Below, in pieces: positions 29,970 through 39,600 of a stretch of DNA of 64,000 nt. The stretch lies in assembly GCF_020215645.1 (NCBI RefSeq), contig NZ_CP084058.1, positions 7,998,001 to 8,062,000 on the forward strand, given 5' to 3'. How positions within the stretch are numbered: position 1 is the stretch's first letter; each line of letters opens with the position of its first letter. The DNA comes from Nonomuraea gerenzanensis. Its GTDB lineage: Bacteria; Actinomycetota; Actinomycetes; Streptosporangiales; Streptosporangiaceae. Below the pieces are notes generated by a model that worked only from the letters and a program-made list of their open reading frames with translations, did no database searches and was not told where the DNA came from. Made by a program: the position numbers and the translations under genes.

Positions 29970-31940
29970 GTGGTCATCGAGGTCCGCGACGGGGTCGCCG
30001 TCGTCGACGGCGTGCCGCGGGTGCTCGTCACCGCCGACTATCCGTACTACCGCGACGACCCGGCCGTGTGGGCCGACCGGCTGCGTGCCGTACGGGACGG
30101 GCTCGGGATCGAGGTGATCACCTGCTACCTGCCCTGGCGGCACCACCAGCCGGAGGCGGGCACGGCGCCCGACTTCACCGGCCTGACCCATCCGTCCAGG
30201 GACGTCATCGGTTTCCTGGCCCTCTGCCACGAGCTGGGGCTGCGGGTGGTCGCCAAGCCCGGCCCGTTCATCCACGCCGAGGTCAACTACGGCGGGCTGC
30301 CCGACTGGGTGTGCCCCGACGCCGACCCCGCCTTCGAGGCGCTGCTCGACGCCTCCGGCGCGCCCTCCCGCTGGGCGGACGCCGCCACGCCCGGGGGCCG
30401 GCCGCTGCCCGCGCCCTTGGCCCCCGCGTTCCTGGCCAGGGCGGGCGAGTGGCTTTCGGCGGTGGGCAAGGAGGTGCTGGACGGCGCCGAGGCGGTGATC
30501 GCGCTGCAGATCGCCAACGAGGGCGTCTACACCAGCGGCGCGCTGCCGCTGACGGCCTACGACTACAGCGCCTCCGGGCTGGCGTTCTACCGCGACCGGC
30601 TGCGGGCCTGGTACGGCACGCCGCAGGCCTACGACGCCGTGCACGGCACCTCCCACGGCGCATGGGACCGGATCGACCCCCCGACGGCCGCCGCCGGCCC
30701 GCTCGCCCAGGCCGACTGGGGTCGCTGCCACGCCGAGTACCTGGCCGAGGTGTACCGCGTCTGGACCCAGGCCGTCGGCTCCGACCTGCCGGTCCTGGTG
30801 AACCTCAACCCGCCCACGGTGCCCGAGCTGGACGACTGGCTGGCCAGGGTGAGGCCGGAGCTGTGGGGCGAGATCTCCTACGGCTTCACCAACTGGATGG
30901 GCGTGGTGTCGGCCGACCGCGACGCGCACGCCCGGTACGTCATCGCCGCCAAGCGCGCCCCCGGCCCGAACCTGGAGGAGAACTGGGGCTTCTCCGAGCT
31001 CTACGACCCCGCCTACATCGACGGCGCGACCAGCTTCCACCAGTCGCTGCTGGCGCTGGCGGCGGGCGCGACCGGCTTCAACGTCTACACCGGGGTGGCC
31101 ACCTCGGGCTGGGCCCCCGAGCTGGACGCCGCCGGCGCCGGGCCCTACCCGGACTGCCCGCCCATCGACGCGCGCGGGGCCGCCACCGCCAAGGCGCCGC
31201 TGGTGCGGGCGCTGGCGGGCTTCTTCGCCGTGCACGGCGCGGAATTCCTGGAGTGCGAGCCGGCGCGGCGGGACGCGTTCGGCCTGTACCTGCCCTACGC
31301 AGGGATCGCCGCCCTGTCCGGACCGGACGGGCCGGGATGCGGGCGGGCGCTGCTGGCCTTCCACGAGCGCATGCGGGCGCGGGGGCTGGACTACGGGCTG
31401 GTGGACCTGGAGAGCGTGCGGCCGGAGGAGCTGGCCGCGTACCGGTCGGTCACGGTGCCCGGCGGGCCGTTCATGCACCGGCGCGTGCAGGAGCTGCTGG
31501 CCGCCTACGCGCGGGCGGGCGGGCTGGTGCTGGTGGACGGGCCCGTGCCCGCGCTGGACGAGCGGCTGGCGCCCTGCGCGCTGATCACGCCGTCCGCTCC
31601 CCCGCCTGCCGCCGAGGAGAGCCTCGTCCTGTACGGCGAGGCGGACGCGTTCCTGCGCAGCCATCCGGACCGGGATGTGCACTACCTCGTCGTGCTCGTG
31701 CAGTCGGGCAACGAGGGGCCGATCGGCCTTCGCACCCCGTACGGGACCGTCGAGGTGGTCGCCGCGCAGGGCGGCGGCGCGGTGCTGCGGCTGGCCGGCG
31801 GCCAGGTCGGCGACCTCGTGATCAGAGGGCTCAACGGCTATCTCGACTGCGCCGTGGAGGGCGGCGTGCGGCTGAACGGGGTGCGCACCGGCGCCGTCGG
31901 GCCCGGCGATCTCGTCCGGATCAACGGCCGACTTGTCTAG
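29970..31940 (+). CDS. GH35-like beta-galactosidase family enzyme, cytoplasmic
   Basis: 656 residues from GTG 29970, after TTAGGAGAG. The GH35-type (beta/alpha)8 barrel shows RVLVTADYPYYRDDP, ITCYLPWRHHQPE, VVAKPGPFIHAEV, the acid/base region ALQIANEG (about E184) and LEENWGFSELY near residue 325 as probable nucleophile region. The C-terminal part carries beta-sandwich domains. No signal peptide, so it splits imported galactosides (or a related sugar) inside the cell. Its place as last gene of the importer operon supports this. The motifs depart somewhat from classic GH35, so specificity is open. Confidence 0.85.
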   Translation: MVIEVRDGVAVVDGVPRVLVTADYPYYRDDPAVWADRLRAVRDGLGIEVITCYLPWRHHQPEAGTAPDFTGLTHPSRDVIGFLALCHELGLRVVAKPGPFIHAEVNYGGLPDWVCPDADPAFEALLDASGAPSRWADAATPGGRPLPAPLAPAFLARAGEWLSAVGKEVLDGAEAVIALQIANEGVYTSGALPLTAYDYSASGLAFYRDRLRAWYGTPQAYDAVHGTSHGAWDRIDPPTAAAGPLAQADWGRCHAEYLAEVYRVWTQAVGSDLPVLVNLNPPTVPELDDWLARVRPELWGEISYGFTNWMGVVSADRDAHARYVIAAKRAPGPNLEENWGFSELYDPAYIDGATSFHQSLLALAAGATGFNVYTGVATSGWAPELDAAGAGPYPDCPPIDARGAATAKAPLVRALAGFFAVHGAEFLECEPARRDAFGLYLPYAGIAALSGPDGPGCGRALLAFHERMRARGLDYGLVDLESVRPEELAAYRSVTVPGGPFMHRRVQELLAAYARAGGLVLVDGPVPALDERLAPCALITPSAPPPAAEESLVLYGEADAFLRSHPDRDVHYLVVLVQSGNEGPIGLRTPYGTVEVVAAQGGGAVLRLAGGQVGDLVIRGLNGYLDCAVEGGVRLNGVRTGAVGPGDLVRINGRLV

Positions 31941-32042
31941 ACGAAAACGGGATATGCATCGATAGAAAGGACGGGTATTTCGCCACCGGTGTCGTCGCTC
32001 TGCTCCTTCGCACGGGGACCCGCCCGCCGAGAGGAGATCGCC

Positions 32043-32462
32043 ATGGCATCAGGAGAGTTCCAGGTCATGAAGGTGCCGGCCGAGCAGCTGGCCGGCCTGC
32101 TTCACGGCCAGGTTGTCGATCCCGGTGCGCAGCCTACCTACGTGGTCCACCGCGACGAGGGTTGGACGGTGGACGTGAGCTGGGAGGTCACCGGCGAGCT
32201 CATCGACTGGCTGGCGGGGCGCTGGCAGTTGGAAGTGATCGCGGACCTGGTGGGCGGTGGCGAGACCAGGCATCCCTCGCCACCCGTGGAGCTGACCTTC
32301 ACCCCCGGCTCCGGCCGATATACGGCCTCGATCCCCATGCGCGGCCAGCTGTCCCCCGGTATCTATGACCTGGTGATCAACCTCACCACGACGACGGCCG
32401 CGGGCACCGCGGGGGCGCTCGGCGGATTCGTGGTGATCAGCAAGGTGACGGTCAAGGAGTGA
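32043..32462 (+). CDS. Beta-rich soluble protein of unknown function
   Basis: 139 residues from ATG 32043, with GAGGAG upstream. Alternating beta-strand patterns (WTVDVSWEVTGELIDWL, VELTFTPGSGRYTASIP, PGIYDLVINLTTTTA, GFVVISKVTV) suggest an Ig-like sandwich. No signal peptide and no known motif. It is 188 bp ahead of another protein of unknown family on the same strand and may belong to the regulatory cluster that follows. Confidence 0.65.
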   Translation: MASGEFQVMKVPAEQLAGLLHGQVVDPGAQPTYVVHRDEGWTVDVSWEVTGELIDWLAGRWQLEVIADLVGGGETRHPSPPVELTFTPGSGRYTASIPMRGQLSPGIYDLVINLTTTTAAGTAGALGGFVVISKVTVKE

Positions 32463-32650
32463 CAACCCGCCCCCGGATCGCCGGGGGCGGTGATCATCCT
32501 GCAAGCATGCCGCAAGCGAGGCCTCCTAGGCTCCTGGCCGCGGCCCACCGGGGAGACGAGGGCCGCCGGACTGTATCTGACGCCGACGGGGCGCGCTCTA
32601 TCTCCTTGAGCCCTCCGGATAGGCGACGGGACCAGCAAACGGGAGACTCC

Positions 32651-33895
32651 ATGTCCGACACTCCGATGACCGCGGATGACGTGCTGCGCATCGCGGCCTA
32701 CAAGGACCGGAGCGCGGCGCTCGAGGCCATGGTCATCGCCTACAGCTACCACCGCGTGGCCGGGGACCTCGCGGTGCGCCTGGGCCGGGCCGCCAACAAC
32801 TGGTACTGCTACGCCACCTGGACCTCCAAGGCGGTCGGCGAGAGCCTCGACCTCGGCCCGAACTCGCCGTTCATCGAGGACTTCGGCCGCCGCCTGCGCG
32901 TGCCGCAGCGCTTCAAACGGCTGTTCAGGGCCGCGCTGCTCACCCTGCTCGGGCCCAGCTACCAGCTCGGCCTGGCGCTGGCCAACCGCGCCATCTTCCT
33001 GGAGACGGCCAGCCTCGCGGTCAACCTGTGGAACGACGAGCCCGACCGCTTCCTCAAGGTCAGCCCCGAGTCCGACCTGACGCCGACGCCGCCGGAGTTC
33101 CTGACGGACCTGCTGTCGCCGGCCGACCCGCGCTACCTCAAGGACGCGGCGCAGCTCATGGTGGAGGCGGCCGGGACCGAGGACCAGGCGGAGCGGGCGG
33201 AGCTGATGCTGGGCGCCAACATCGCGCTGTCGGCCTACGAGCAGGCCCGCGCGCAGGCGGCGCTGGAGCTGGTGCTCTACCGGCCGGTGCGCTGGCTGAC
33301 CCGGGTGTCGTGGCGGTCGCTGCGCTCGCTGGTGACCCGCAGGCCCTTCCCCCGCTTCAAGCTGTACGCGGCGCCGCACGCGGACCAGCCCTGGCTGACC
33401 CGCAAGCTGGAGGACCTGTGGTCCTCGCTCTACACCCGCCGGATGTTCGCCGTCGCCACGCCGCTCAGCGACGTCAAGGTGGGCAGGCCGCTGACCGCCC
33501 CGGCGGGCGTCGACCTGGCCGAGGTGTGGGCGCCGATCCAGAACGAGCGGGTACGCAAGCTCGCCGAGGAGTTCATCACCGAGGACCAGGAGGCGTCCAC
33601 GGCCGGGGTGACCGACTGGGTGTCCTACCCCGACCGCATGCGCTTCATCGTCAGCTACTTCCGGGTCTACCAGACCGTGGACGCGCTCTACCGGGTGCCG
33701 TTCGAGCAGAAGATCGCCGACGGGATGGCCGAGGAGATGGCGCGCGGGCTGGTGCCCGAGGCCATCGGCGGCATGCCCGCGCTACGCGGCAGGAAGGTCT
33801 ACGCCTTCCCGATGGAGACCGATCCGGACGCGTACGAGATGGCGCACTTCGACTTCGAGCCGTTCCTGGAGGCGATCCCCCTTGACGACCGCTAG
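32651..33895 (+). CDS. Helical protein of unknown family with NWYCYATWTS motif
   Basis: 414 residues from ATG 32651, with GGGAG upstream. Mostly helical; a striking conserved-looking stretch is AALEAMVIAYSYHRVAGDLA followed by NWYCYATWTSKAVGESLD. Later come a basic hinge (RWLTRVSWRSLRSLVTRR) and FDFEPFLEAIP at the end. Several His/Glu/Asp on neighbouring helices could hold metal, but this is not established. I do not recognise the family. It ends 3 bp from the convergent ECF sigma gene, and it shares the neighbourhood with a DUF2236 oxygenase-like gene. Confidence 0.75.
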   Translation: MSDTPMTADDVLRIAAYKDRSAALEAMVIAYSYHRVAGDLAVRLGRAANNWYCYATWTSKAVGESLDLGPNSPFIEDFGRRLRVPQRFKRLFRAALLTLLGPSYQLGLALANRAIFLETASLAVNLWNDEPDRFLKVSPESDLTPTPPEFLTDLLSPADPRYLKDAAQLMVEAAGTEDQAERAELMLGANIALSAYEQARAQAALELVLYRPVRWLTRVSWRSLRSLVTRRPFPRFKLYAAPHADQPWLTRKLEDLWSSLYTRRMFAVATPLSDVKVGRPLTAPAGVDLAEVWAPIQNERVRKLAEEFITEDQEASTAGVTDWVSYPDRMRFIVSYFRVYQTVDALYRVPFEQKIADGMAEEMARGLVPEAIGGMPALRGRKVYAFPMETDPDAYEMAHFDFEPFLEAIPLDDR

Positions 33896-33898
33896 CGA

Positions 33899-34471
33899 CT
33901 AGTCCAGGAAGTCGCGAGTGATCTCGCGGGCCTGCAGGAGCCCGCGCAGCCTCGCGAAACAGCGGGCTCGGGTGGGCCCGATGCTCCCGACCGGCCTGCC
34001 CAGCCTGCGCGCCACGTCCACGTAGTGGGGCTCGGAGGTTTCCGTGAGCGCTCTGAACAGCACCCTCTGCGCTGCCGGCAGCTCCTCGACCAGCTCTTCG
34101 AGCGTGCCGGCCAGCCAGATCCTGGCCAGCTCCCTGTCCACGTCGTCCGTGCTGCCCAGCGAGTCGAGGTCCGGGGTGCAGATCTCCTTCGTGCGCTTGG
34201 TGAGCTTGAGGCACTCGCGGAAGGCGATGGTGGCCAGCCAGCCGGGCATGCGCTGGCCGTCCTCGACGCTGCCCAGGTTCTGCCAGGCGAGCATCCACGT
34301 CGTCTGGAGCACGTCCTGGGCGTCCTCGTGGCTGAGCCTGAAGCGCCGGATGCGGGCCTTCAGCATGGGGCTGAACTCCTCGACGAGCTGCTCCCACGCC
34401 CAGGCGTCACCTTCCTGGGCGGCGCTCACCAGGGCGCCGGTGTCGAGTCGTTCGATGGTCTGTGCGTGCAT
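33899..34471 (-). CDS. ECF-subfamily RNA polymerase sigma factor
   Basis: 190 residues. Region 2 (WEQLVEEFSPMLKARIRRF, HEDAQDVLQTTWMLAWQN) and region 4 (LPAAQRVLFRALTE, DVARRLGRPVGSIGPTRARCFARLRGLL) are present. The PTRARCFARLRGLL ending is common in an actinobacterial ECF group. GGGGAG precedes the ATG. No anti-sigma gene is adjacent. It is divergent from a Crp/Fnr regulator, and a CRP-type palindrome lies in the shared 179-bp region. Confidence 0.9.
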   Translation of the reverse strand: MHAQTIERLDTGALVSAAQEGDAWAWEQLVEEFSPMLKARIRRFRLSHEDAQDVLQTTWMLAWQNLGSVEDGQRMPGWLATIAFRECLKLTKRTKEICTPDLDSLGSTDDVDRELARIWLAGTLEELVEELPAAQRVLFRALTETSEPHYVDVARRLGRPVGSIGPTRARCFARLRGLLQAREITRDFLD

Positions 34472-34576
34472 GGCGATCTCCCCGCCGGTCCGGTTTCTCG
34501 GGGGGCCAATTCCGGCCGGCTACCTCACGGTGCGACGGGTGATCCGAAAAGACTGTTCCGAAGGAGACAGTACGAG

Positions 34577-34592
34577 TGTGGTCCTCGTCACA
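34577..34592. promoter_or_regulatory. CRP-type operator TGTGG-N6-TCACA
   Basis: TGTGGTCCTCGTCACA matches the CRP consensus TGTGA-N6-TCACA at nine of ten half-site positions. Its centre is about 66 bp before the predicted start of the crp-like mRNA and about 113 bp before the sigma gene. It probably binds the Crp protein encoded next door, giving autoregulation. Confidence 0.6.
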
Positions 34593-34638
34593 TTCGAGAG
34601 ATCGGTTACCACATGCTGTCGGCCCGCGGAATGCGGCC

Positions 34639-34644
34639 TAGAGT
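34639..34644 (+). promoter_or_regulatory. -10 box (TAGAGT) of leaderless crp-like gene
   Basis: TAGAGT fits TAGRRT and is followed by 6 nt and then the ATG at 34651, with no Shine-Dalgarno in between. A leaderless transcript is expected. Confidence 0.5.
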
Positions 34645-34650
34645 TCTTGC

Positions 34651-35361
34651 ATGAACGCGCGCAGCGGGCTTCCCCACGACGTCGAGCCGGTCGCAGCCGT
34701 GCTGGCGGAGATCCCGTTGTTCCAGGTGCTCGGGGAGAGCGGCATCCAGAGCACGGCGCGGGCGGGGGTGGCGCGCCGCTACCGGTCGGGGCAGATCATC
34801 TTCCATCAGGGGGACCCGGGAGAGTCGCTGTACGTGCTGCTCGACGGGCTGGTGAAGGTGGTCTTCACGACCGAGCACGGCGACGAGATCGTGCTGAACA
34901 TGCTCAGGCGGGGCGACACGTTCGGCGAGATGGCGCTGCTGGACGGCTCGCCGCGCTCGGCCTCCATCGTGACGGTGCGGGCCGCCTGGGTGTTCGCGCT
35001 GCCCAGGGCGCGGCTGCTGGAGCTGATGCGGGAGCACCCGGGGCTGGCCGACGAGTTCCTGCGCCTGCTCGGCCGCATGGTGCGCAGGCTCACCGGCCAG
35101 GCCGCCGACCTGGCCTTCCTCGACCTGGGGGGACGCCTGGCCAAGCTGCTGCTGCAACTGGCCGACCGGCACGGCCGCTCCGACGGCGTGGTGGACCTGC
35201 CCGGGCTGACCCAGTCCGACCTCGCCGCGCTGATCGGCGCGTCGCGACCGGCGGTCAACCGGGCGTTGCAGTCGCTGGTGTCGAGGAACCTCATCGCCGT
35301 CCAAGGGCGGACGATCACGCTGCTGGATGTCGCCGCCCTGCGGAAGAGGGGCGGCCTCTGA
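34651..35361 (+). CDS. Crp/Fnr-family transcriptional regulator
   Basis: 236 residues. A cyclic-nucleotide-binding fold (about residues 20-140: YRSGQIIFHQGDPGESLYVLLDGLVKV, GDTFGEMALLDGSPRSASI with the FGE/PR(S)A phosphate-binding motif) is followed by a winged helix (LTQSDLAALIGASRPAVNRALQSL). The intact GEMALLDGSPRSAS loop suggests true cNMP binding. A CRP palindrome precedes the gene. Downstream come a DUF2236 protein and a cyclase-homology protein, suggesting a local cyclic-nucleotide circuit. Confidence 0.92.
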   Translation: MNARSGLPHDVEPVAAVLAEIPLFQVLGESGIQSTARAGVARRYRSGQIIFHQGDPGESLYVLLDGLVKVVFTTEHGDEIVLNMLRRGDTFGEMALLDGSPRSASIVTVRAAWVFALPRARLLELMREHPGLADEFLRLLGRMVRRLTGQAADLAFLDLGGRLAKLLLQLADRHGRSDGVVDLPGLTQSDLAALIGASRPAVNRALQSLVSRNLIAVQGRTITLLDVAALRKRGGL

Positions 35362-35384
35362 CCGAACTGGGGAGTACGGGGTAG

Positions 35385-36668
35385 ATGAACGATCACGACG
35401 AGCGCTGGCCCGAGGAGCGGTTCCGGCAGCTCAGGCAGCAGGCCGACCCGGACGTCGACAAGGTGGTGGCCGAGTACCTCCAGGCGCAGCCCACGGGGAA
35501 GGGCGCGCTGGAGCTGGTCAAGGCCGTGGTCGCGGAGCTGGCGGCGGCCAAGCGGGAGGCCAGGGCGCCCTCCGGCGAGCCGCCCGCCGCCGAGATCTTC
35601 GAGGCGATCGACTTCGTCAGGGAGCTGCCGGAGTGGGGTGACGACAGGGAGCTGCTGGCCAGGGGGCAGGCCGTGTTCGCCGACCACGGGCTCTACCAGT
35701 CGGCCGCGCTGTTCTTCGCCTGCCTGCCGATGGCGTACGTGGAGGTGTCCAGCGCCAAGGTGCTGGCCGGCGTCTCCAACCTGGCCACGCACAGCATGAC
35801 CCGCCGGGTGGCTGAGACTGGGCAGATGCTGGTGGACGTGATGGGCCTGAAGGCCACCGACAGCCTGCAGCCGGGCCGCCCCGGGCACACCACGGCGATC
35901 GGGCTGCGCATCCTGCACTCCTTCGTGCGGGCCCTGGTCGCCGAGAAGTACGCCGACGACTGGGACACCGAGCGGTACGGCCCGCCGGTCAACCAGGAGC
36001 TGCTGCTGGCCACGCTCTTCGACTTCTCCGTGGTGACGTGGGAGGCGATGGAGACGATGGGCGTGGTGCTGAGCGACGAGGAGCGCACCGCCAACCTCTA
36101 CACCTGGAGCGTCTTCGGCCACCTCATGGGCATCGAGGTGTGCAGCGACGGCCCCCTCACGCTCGAGGACGTGCCGCCGGTCAGCGCCCGCCTGGGCCGC
36201 ATGCTGGAGCCCAGCGACGAGGGCCGCCGCCTGATGGCCGTGCTGCTGCGCGAGATGGAGGCCTACATGCCGCTGGGCTGGCGCAAGATGCCGCGCAGCC
36301 TGGTGCACTGGATCTTCCGGCACGCCGAGCACGGCGCGCACCGGGTGCCGGACCTGCTCGGCGTGCCCGCGCCCGCCTGGTGGTTCACGGCGCTGTTCGC
36401 GGCGGCGCGTTCCGCCCATGAGCGAAACCGGCTGGCCGGGCCCGTGCGCGGTGTGGTTCGCTGGCTGGTACGGAAGGCCGGGCGGCACGTCGTGGTCGCG
36501 CTGATCGACCGCCACTCCGACGGGCAGGCGGCGTTCAGGATCCCCGACGAGCTGGCCCGCGCCTGGCGGATCAAGCAGTCGGCCCCAGCGGTCAGGACGC
36601 GCGCGATCCGCCGTACCGTCCGCACGACGCTACGAGCGCCCGCGCAGGGGCGGAAAGGCCCGCGCTAG
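35385..36668 (+). CDS. DUF2236/MpaB-like oxygenase-family protein
   Basis: 427 residues from ATG 35385. The helical DUF2236 core shows LPMAYVEVSSAKVLAGVSNLA, the histidine segment IGLRILHSFVRALV, PVNQELLLATLFDFSVVTWE and TWSVFGHLMGIE. Relatives include the heme-dependent rubber oxygenase Lcp and fungal MpaB, a membrane oxygenase. Here there is no signal peptide and no strong membrane helix. The substrate is unknown. Its stop codon overlaps the start of the cyclase-homology gene (TAGTG), so the two are coupled. The N-terminal 50 residues are charged and helical. Confidence 0.78.
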   Translation: MNDHDERWPEERFRQLRQQADPDVDKVVAEYLQAQPTGKGALELVKAVVAELAAAKREARAPSGEPPAAEIFEAIDFVRELPEWGDDRELLARGQAVFADHGLYQSAALFFACLPMAYVEVSSAKVLAGVSNLATHSMTRRVAETGQMLVDVMGLKATDSLQPGRPGHTTAIGLRILHSFVRALVAEKYADDWDTERYGPPVNQELLLATLFDFSVVTWEAMETMGVVLSDEERTANLYTWSVFGHLMGIEVCSDGPLTLEDVPPVSARLGRMLEPSDEGRRLMAVLLREMEAYMPLGWRKMPRSLVHWIFRHAEHGAHRVPDLLGVPAPAWWFTALFAAARSAHERNRLAGPVRGVVRWLVRKAGRHVVVALIDRHSDGQAAFRIPDELARAWRIKQSAPAVRTRAIRRTVRTTLRAPAQGRKGPR

Positions 36669-39600
36669 TGACTGCCGCGTATGAGCCCAGACGTGAGGAG
36701 CACCGGCGTGAGCCGGGCACGCTCACCACGGCGACCATCCTGTTCACCGACGTGGTCAGCTCGACCGCGCTGCGGATCAGGCTCGGCGAGGAGCGGGCCA
36801 ACGTGGTCTTCCGCCGCCTGTACGAGCTGCTGCGCTCGGTGGTGACGGCCAGCGGCTCGAGTTTCACCAAGAGCCTGGGCGACGGGCTGATGGCCGTGTT
36901 CGACTCCGCGACGGCCGGCCTGGACGCGATCATCGCGGTGCAGCAGGCGGTGGCCGACGAGAACGAACGCGCCCTGGAGAAGATCTCCATCAGGGCCGCG
37001 CTGGCCGCCGGCGACGTGTGCTGGGGGCACGACGACGTGAGCGGGCTGCCCACGGTGGAGGCGGCGCGCCTGGTCGCGGTGGCCGAGGGCGGGCAGGTGC
37101 TCTGCACCGACCTGGTCAGGCGGCTGGCGCAGGGGCGCAGCAGGCACGAGTTCAAGGACCTCGGCCGGCTGCCCGGCAAGGGGCTGCGCGAGCCGCTGCA
37201 CACCTACGAGCTGCACTGGCAGAGCGCCGACCACCACCTCGGCGGCGGGCTGGCGCCGTGGCTGGACGACGCGGGGGCGCTGCCCTTCGTCGGCCGCGAG
37301 GAGGAGCTGCGGGTGCTCGACGGGGAGCTGGCGGCGGCCGAGTTCGGCAGCGGGCTGGTGATCCTGGAGGGCGAGCCGGGGGTGGGCAAGACGCGGCTGG
37401 CCTCCGAGGTGGCCAGGCGGGCGCTCAAGCGGCAGTTCACGGTGCTGGCGGGGCGGTGCACGGATCCGGCGCGCAAGGCCTACGAGCCGATCGCCGGCGC
37501 CGTGGAGCGGCTGGCCCGCACCTCGCCCGCGCTGCTGCTGCGGGCGGGGGTGGACCAGCGGTGCGGCCAGCTCGTCCGGCTGGCGCCGTCGCTGGCCGCG
37601 CCGCCGCTGTCGCTGCAGGTGCCGCCGGCCACCGAGCCCGTCTCCGAGCGCTACCACCTGATGGCCGCGGCCCGCACGCTGATCGAGCGGCTGGCCACCG
37701 TGCGGCCCGTGCTGCTGATCATCGACGACCTTCAGTGGGCCACGCTGGAGTCGCTGCAGATGCTCAGCGCCCTGATGTGGGACGCCGACGCGCTGCCGCT
37801 GCTCGTGCTGGCCATGTCGCGGCCGGTGCCGGTCGAGTCCGCCCCGCCGCAGACGCTACCCGAGCTGCACAAGCTCACCGCCGGTGCCCGGGTCTTCCCG
37901 GTGCCCTCGTTCGGGCTGGACGAGGTCTCCTCGGCGCTGACGCAGGCCCGCGCGAGCAGCGATCCCGAGCGGCTGCACCGGATCACGGGCGGCAACGCGT
38001 TCCTGGTCAGCGAGGTGATCAGGGAGCTGGCGGCGGGCAAGGAGCTCGACGCGCTGGCCGTGCCCGACTCGGTCACCCGCATGGTGACGGCCCGCCTGTC
38101 GCAGCTGCACCCCGACGCCAGGGACCTGGTCACCCTGCTGGCCGTCGGCGAGCGGATGACCTCGGCGGAGCTGCGCCGGGGGCTGGGCCTGGACGAGGCC
38201 AGGTTCGTGGCCGCGGTCGAGGAGGCGATGGGCACGGGCCTGGTGACCATGCTCGACAACGGCTCCTGCCACTTCTCGCACGAGCTGACGCGGGACGCGC
38301 TGTACGCCACGCTCTCGCCGCCCCGGGCCGCGCTGCTGCACGGGCGGGTGGCCGACGCGCTGTGCGAGACGGACCCGGCGGCGATGCGGGCGCGGCCGTA
38401 CGTGGTGGCCGCGCATCTGGTGGCCGCCGCCGAGCAGGGCCGCGACCCGGCCAGGGTGCGCGCGGCGGCCGACGCGGCCGTGCAGGCCGCCCAGCACGCG
38501 CTGGCCGGGCTGGCGCACCGCGAGGCGGTCACCTGGTACCAGCGGGTGCTCGACCTGCTGCACGACTTTCCCGAAACCACGCTGGAGCGGCGCGCCGAGC
38601 TGCTGGTCGAGTGCGGCAGGGCGATGTGGCTGGCCGGGCATCCGGAGGCCAGGCGCACCCTGCTGGACGCCGCCGACCTGGCCAGAGAGTGCGAGCGGAA
38701 CGACCTGCTCGTCACCGCGGCGCTCGGCGGCGACCGCGGCTCGGCCATCTCGGCCGCGCCCGACAGGGAACGCATCGCGCTGCTGACCGAGGCCCGCAAG
38801 GTGGTCGACTCCACCGACGTCAGCACCAGGGCGCTGCTGGCCGCCCAGCTCGCCTCTGAGCTCATCTGGGCGCCCGACGGCGAGCGCCGCTTCGCGCTGA
38901 GCGACGAGGCGGTGGCGCTGGCCCGCAAGTCCGGCGATCCGCGCACGCTGGCGAGCGTGCTGGGCATGCGCAGCCTGACCATCATCCCGGCCGACCCGCT
39001 GCACCAGCGCCACCGCGACGGCGACGAGATGCTGGAGGCGGCCCGCCGCACGGGTGACGACCTGGCGCTGTTCCACGCCTACATGCAGCGCACTCCCCCG
39101 GTGCTCGACCTCGGCGACACCACCAGGGTGGCCAAGCTGCTCGGGCAGGCCGACGAGCTGGCGCGCCGGCTCGGGCAGCCGCACCTCACCTGGCTGATCG
39201 GCTACTCCACGGCCGGCCTGACGCTCATGCAGGGCGACCTGGTGCAGGCCGAGGCCGAGGCCGAGTCGGCGTTGCGGCTGGGCTCGGAGATCGGCCGCCG
39301 CCTGGAGGCCATGGCGATCTACTCCGAGCAGATCAGGGAGATCAGGCGGTTGCAGGGGCGGCTGTGGGAGCTGCGCGACCGGCTGCGCCGCGCCGCGCAG
39401 CGCCCGCGCGTGGACCCCGTGCACGCGGTGCTGCGCTACCTGTGCGAGCTGGATGACGAGGAGGCGGCGCCGCTGCTCGACCGCATCCTCGGCTACGGCG
39501 GCGCGGCGCCGCCCCGCAACATGGCGCACCGGTCCGCGCTCGACAACCTGGCCGTGGCCGCCGCCCGGCTGGGGCGCTCGGAGCTGGCCGGGCGGCTGTA

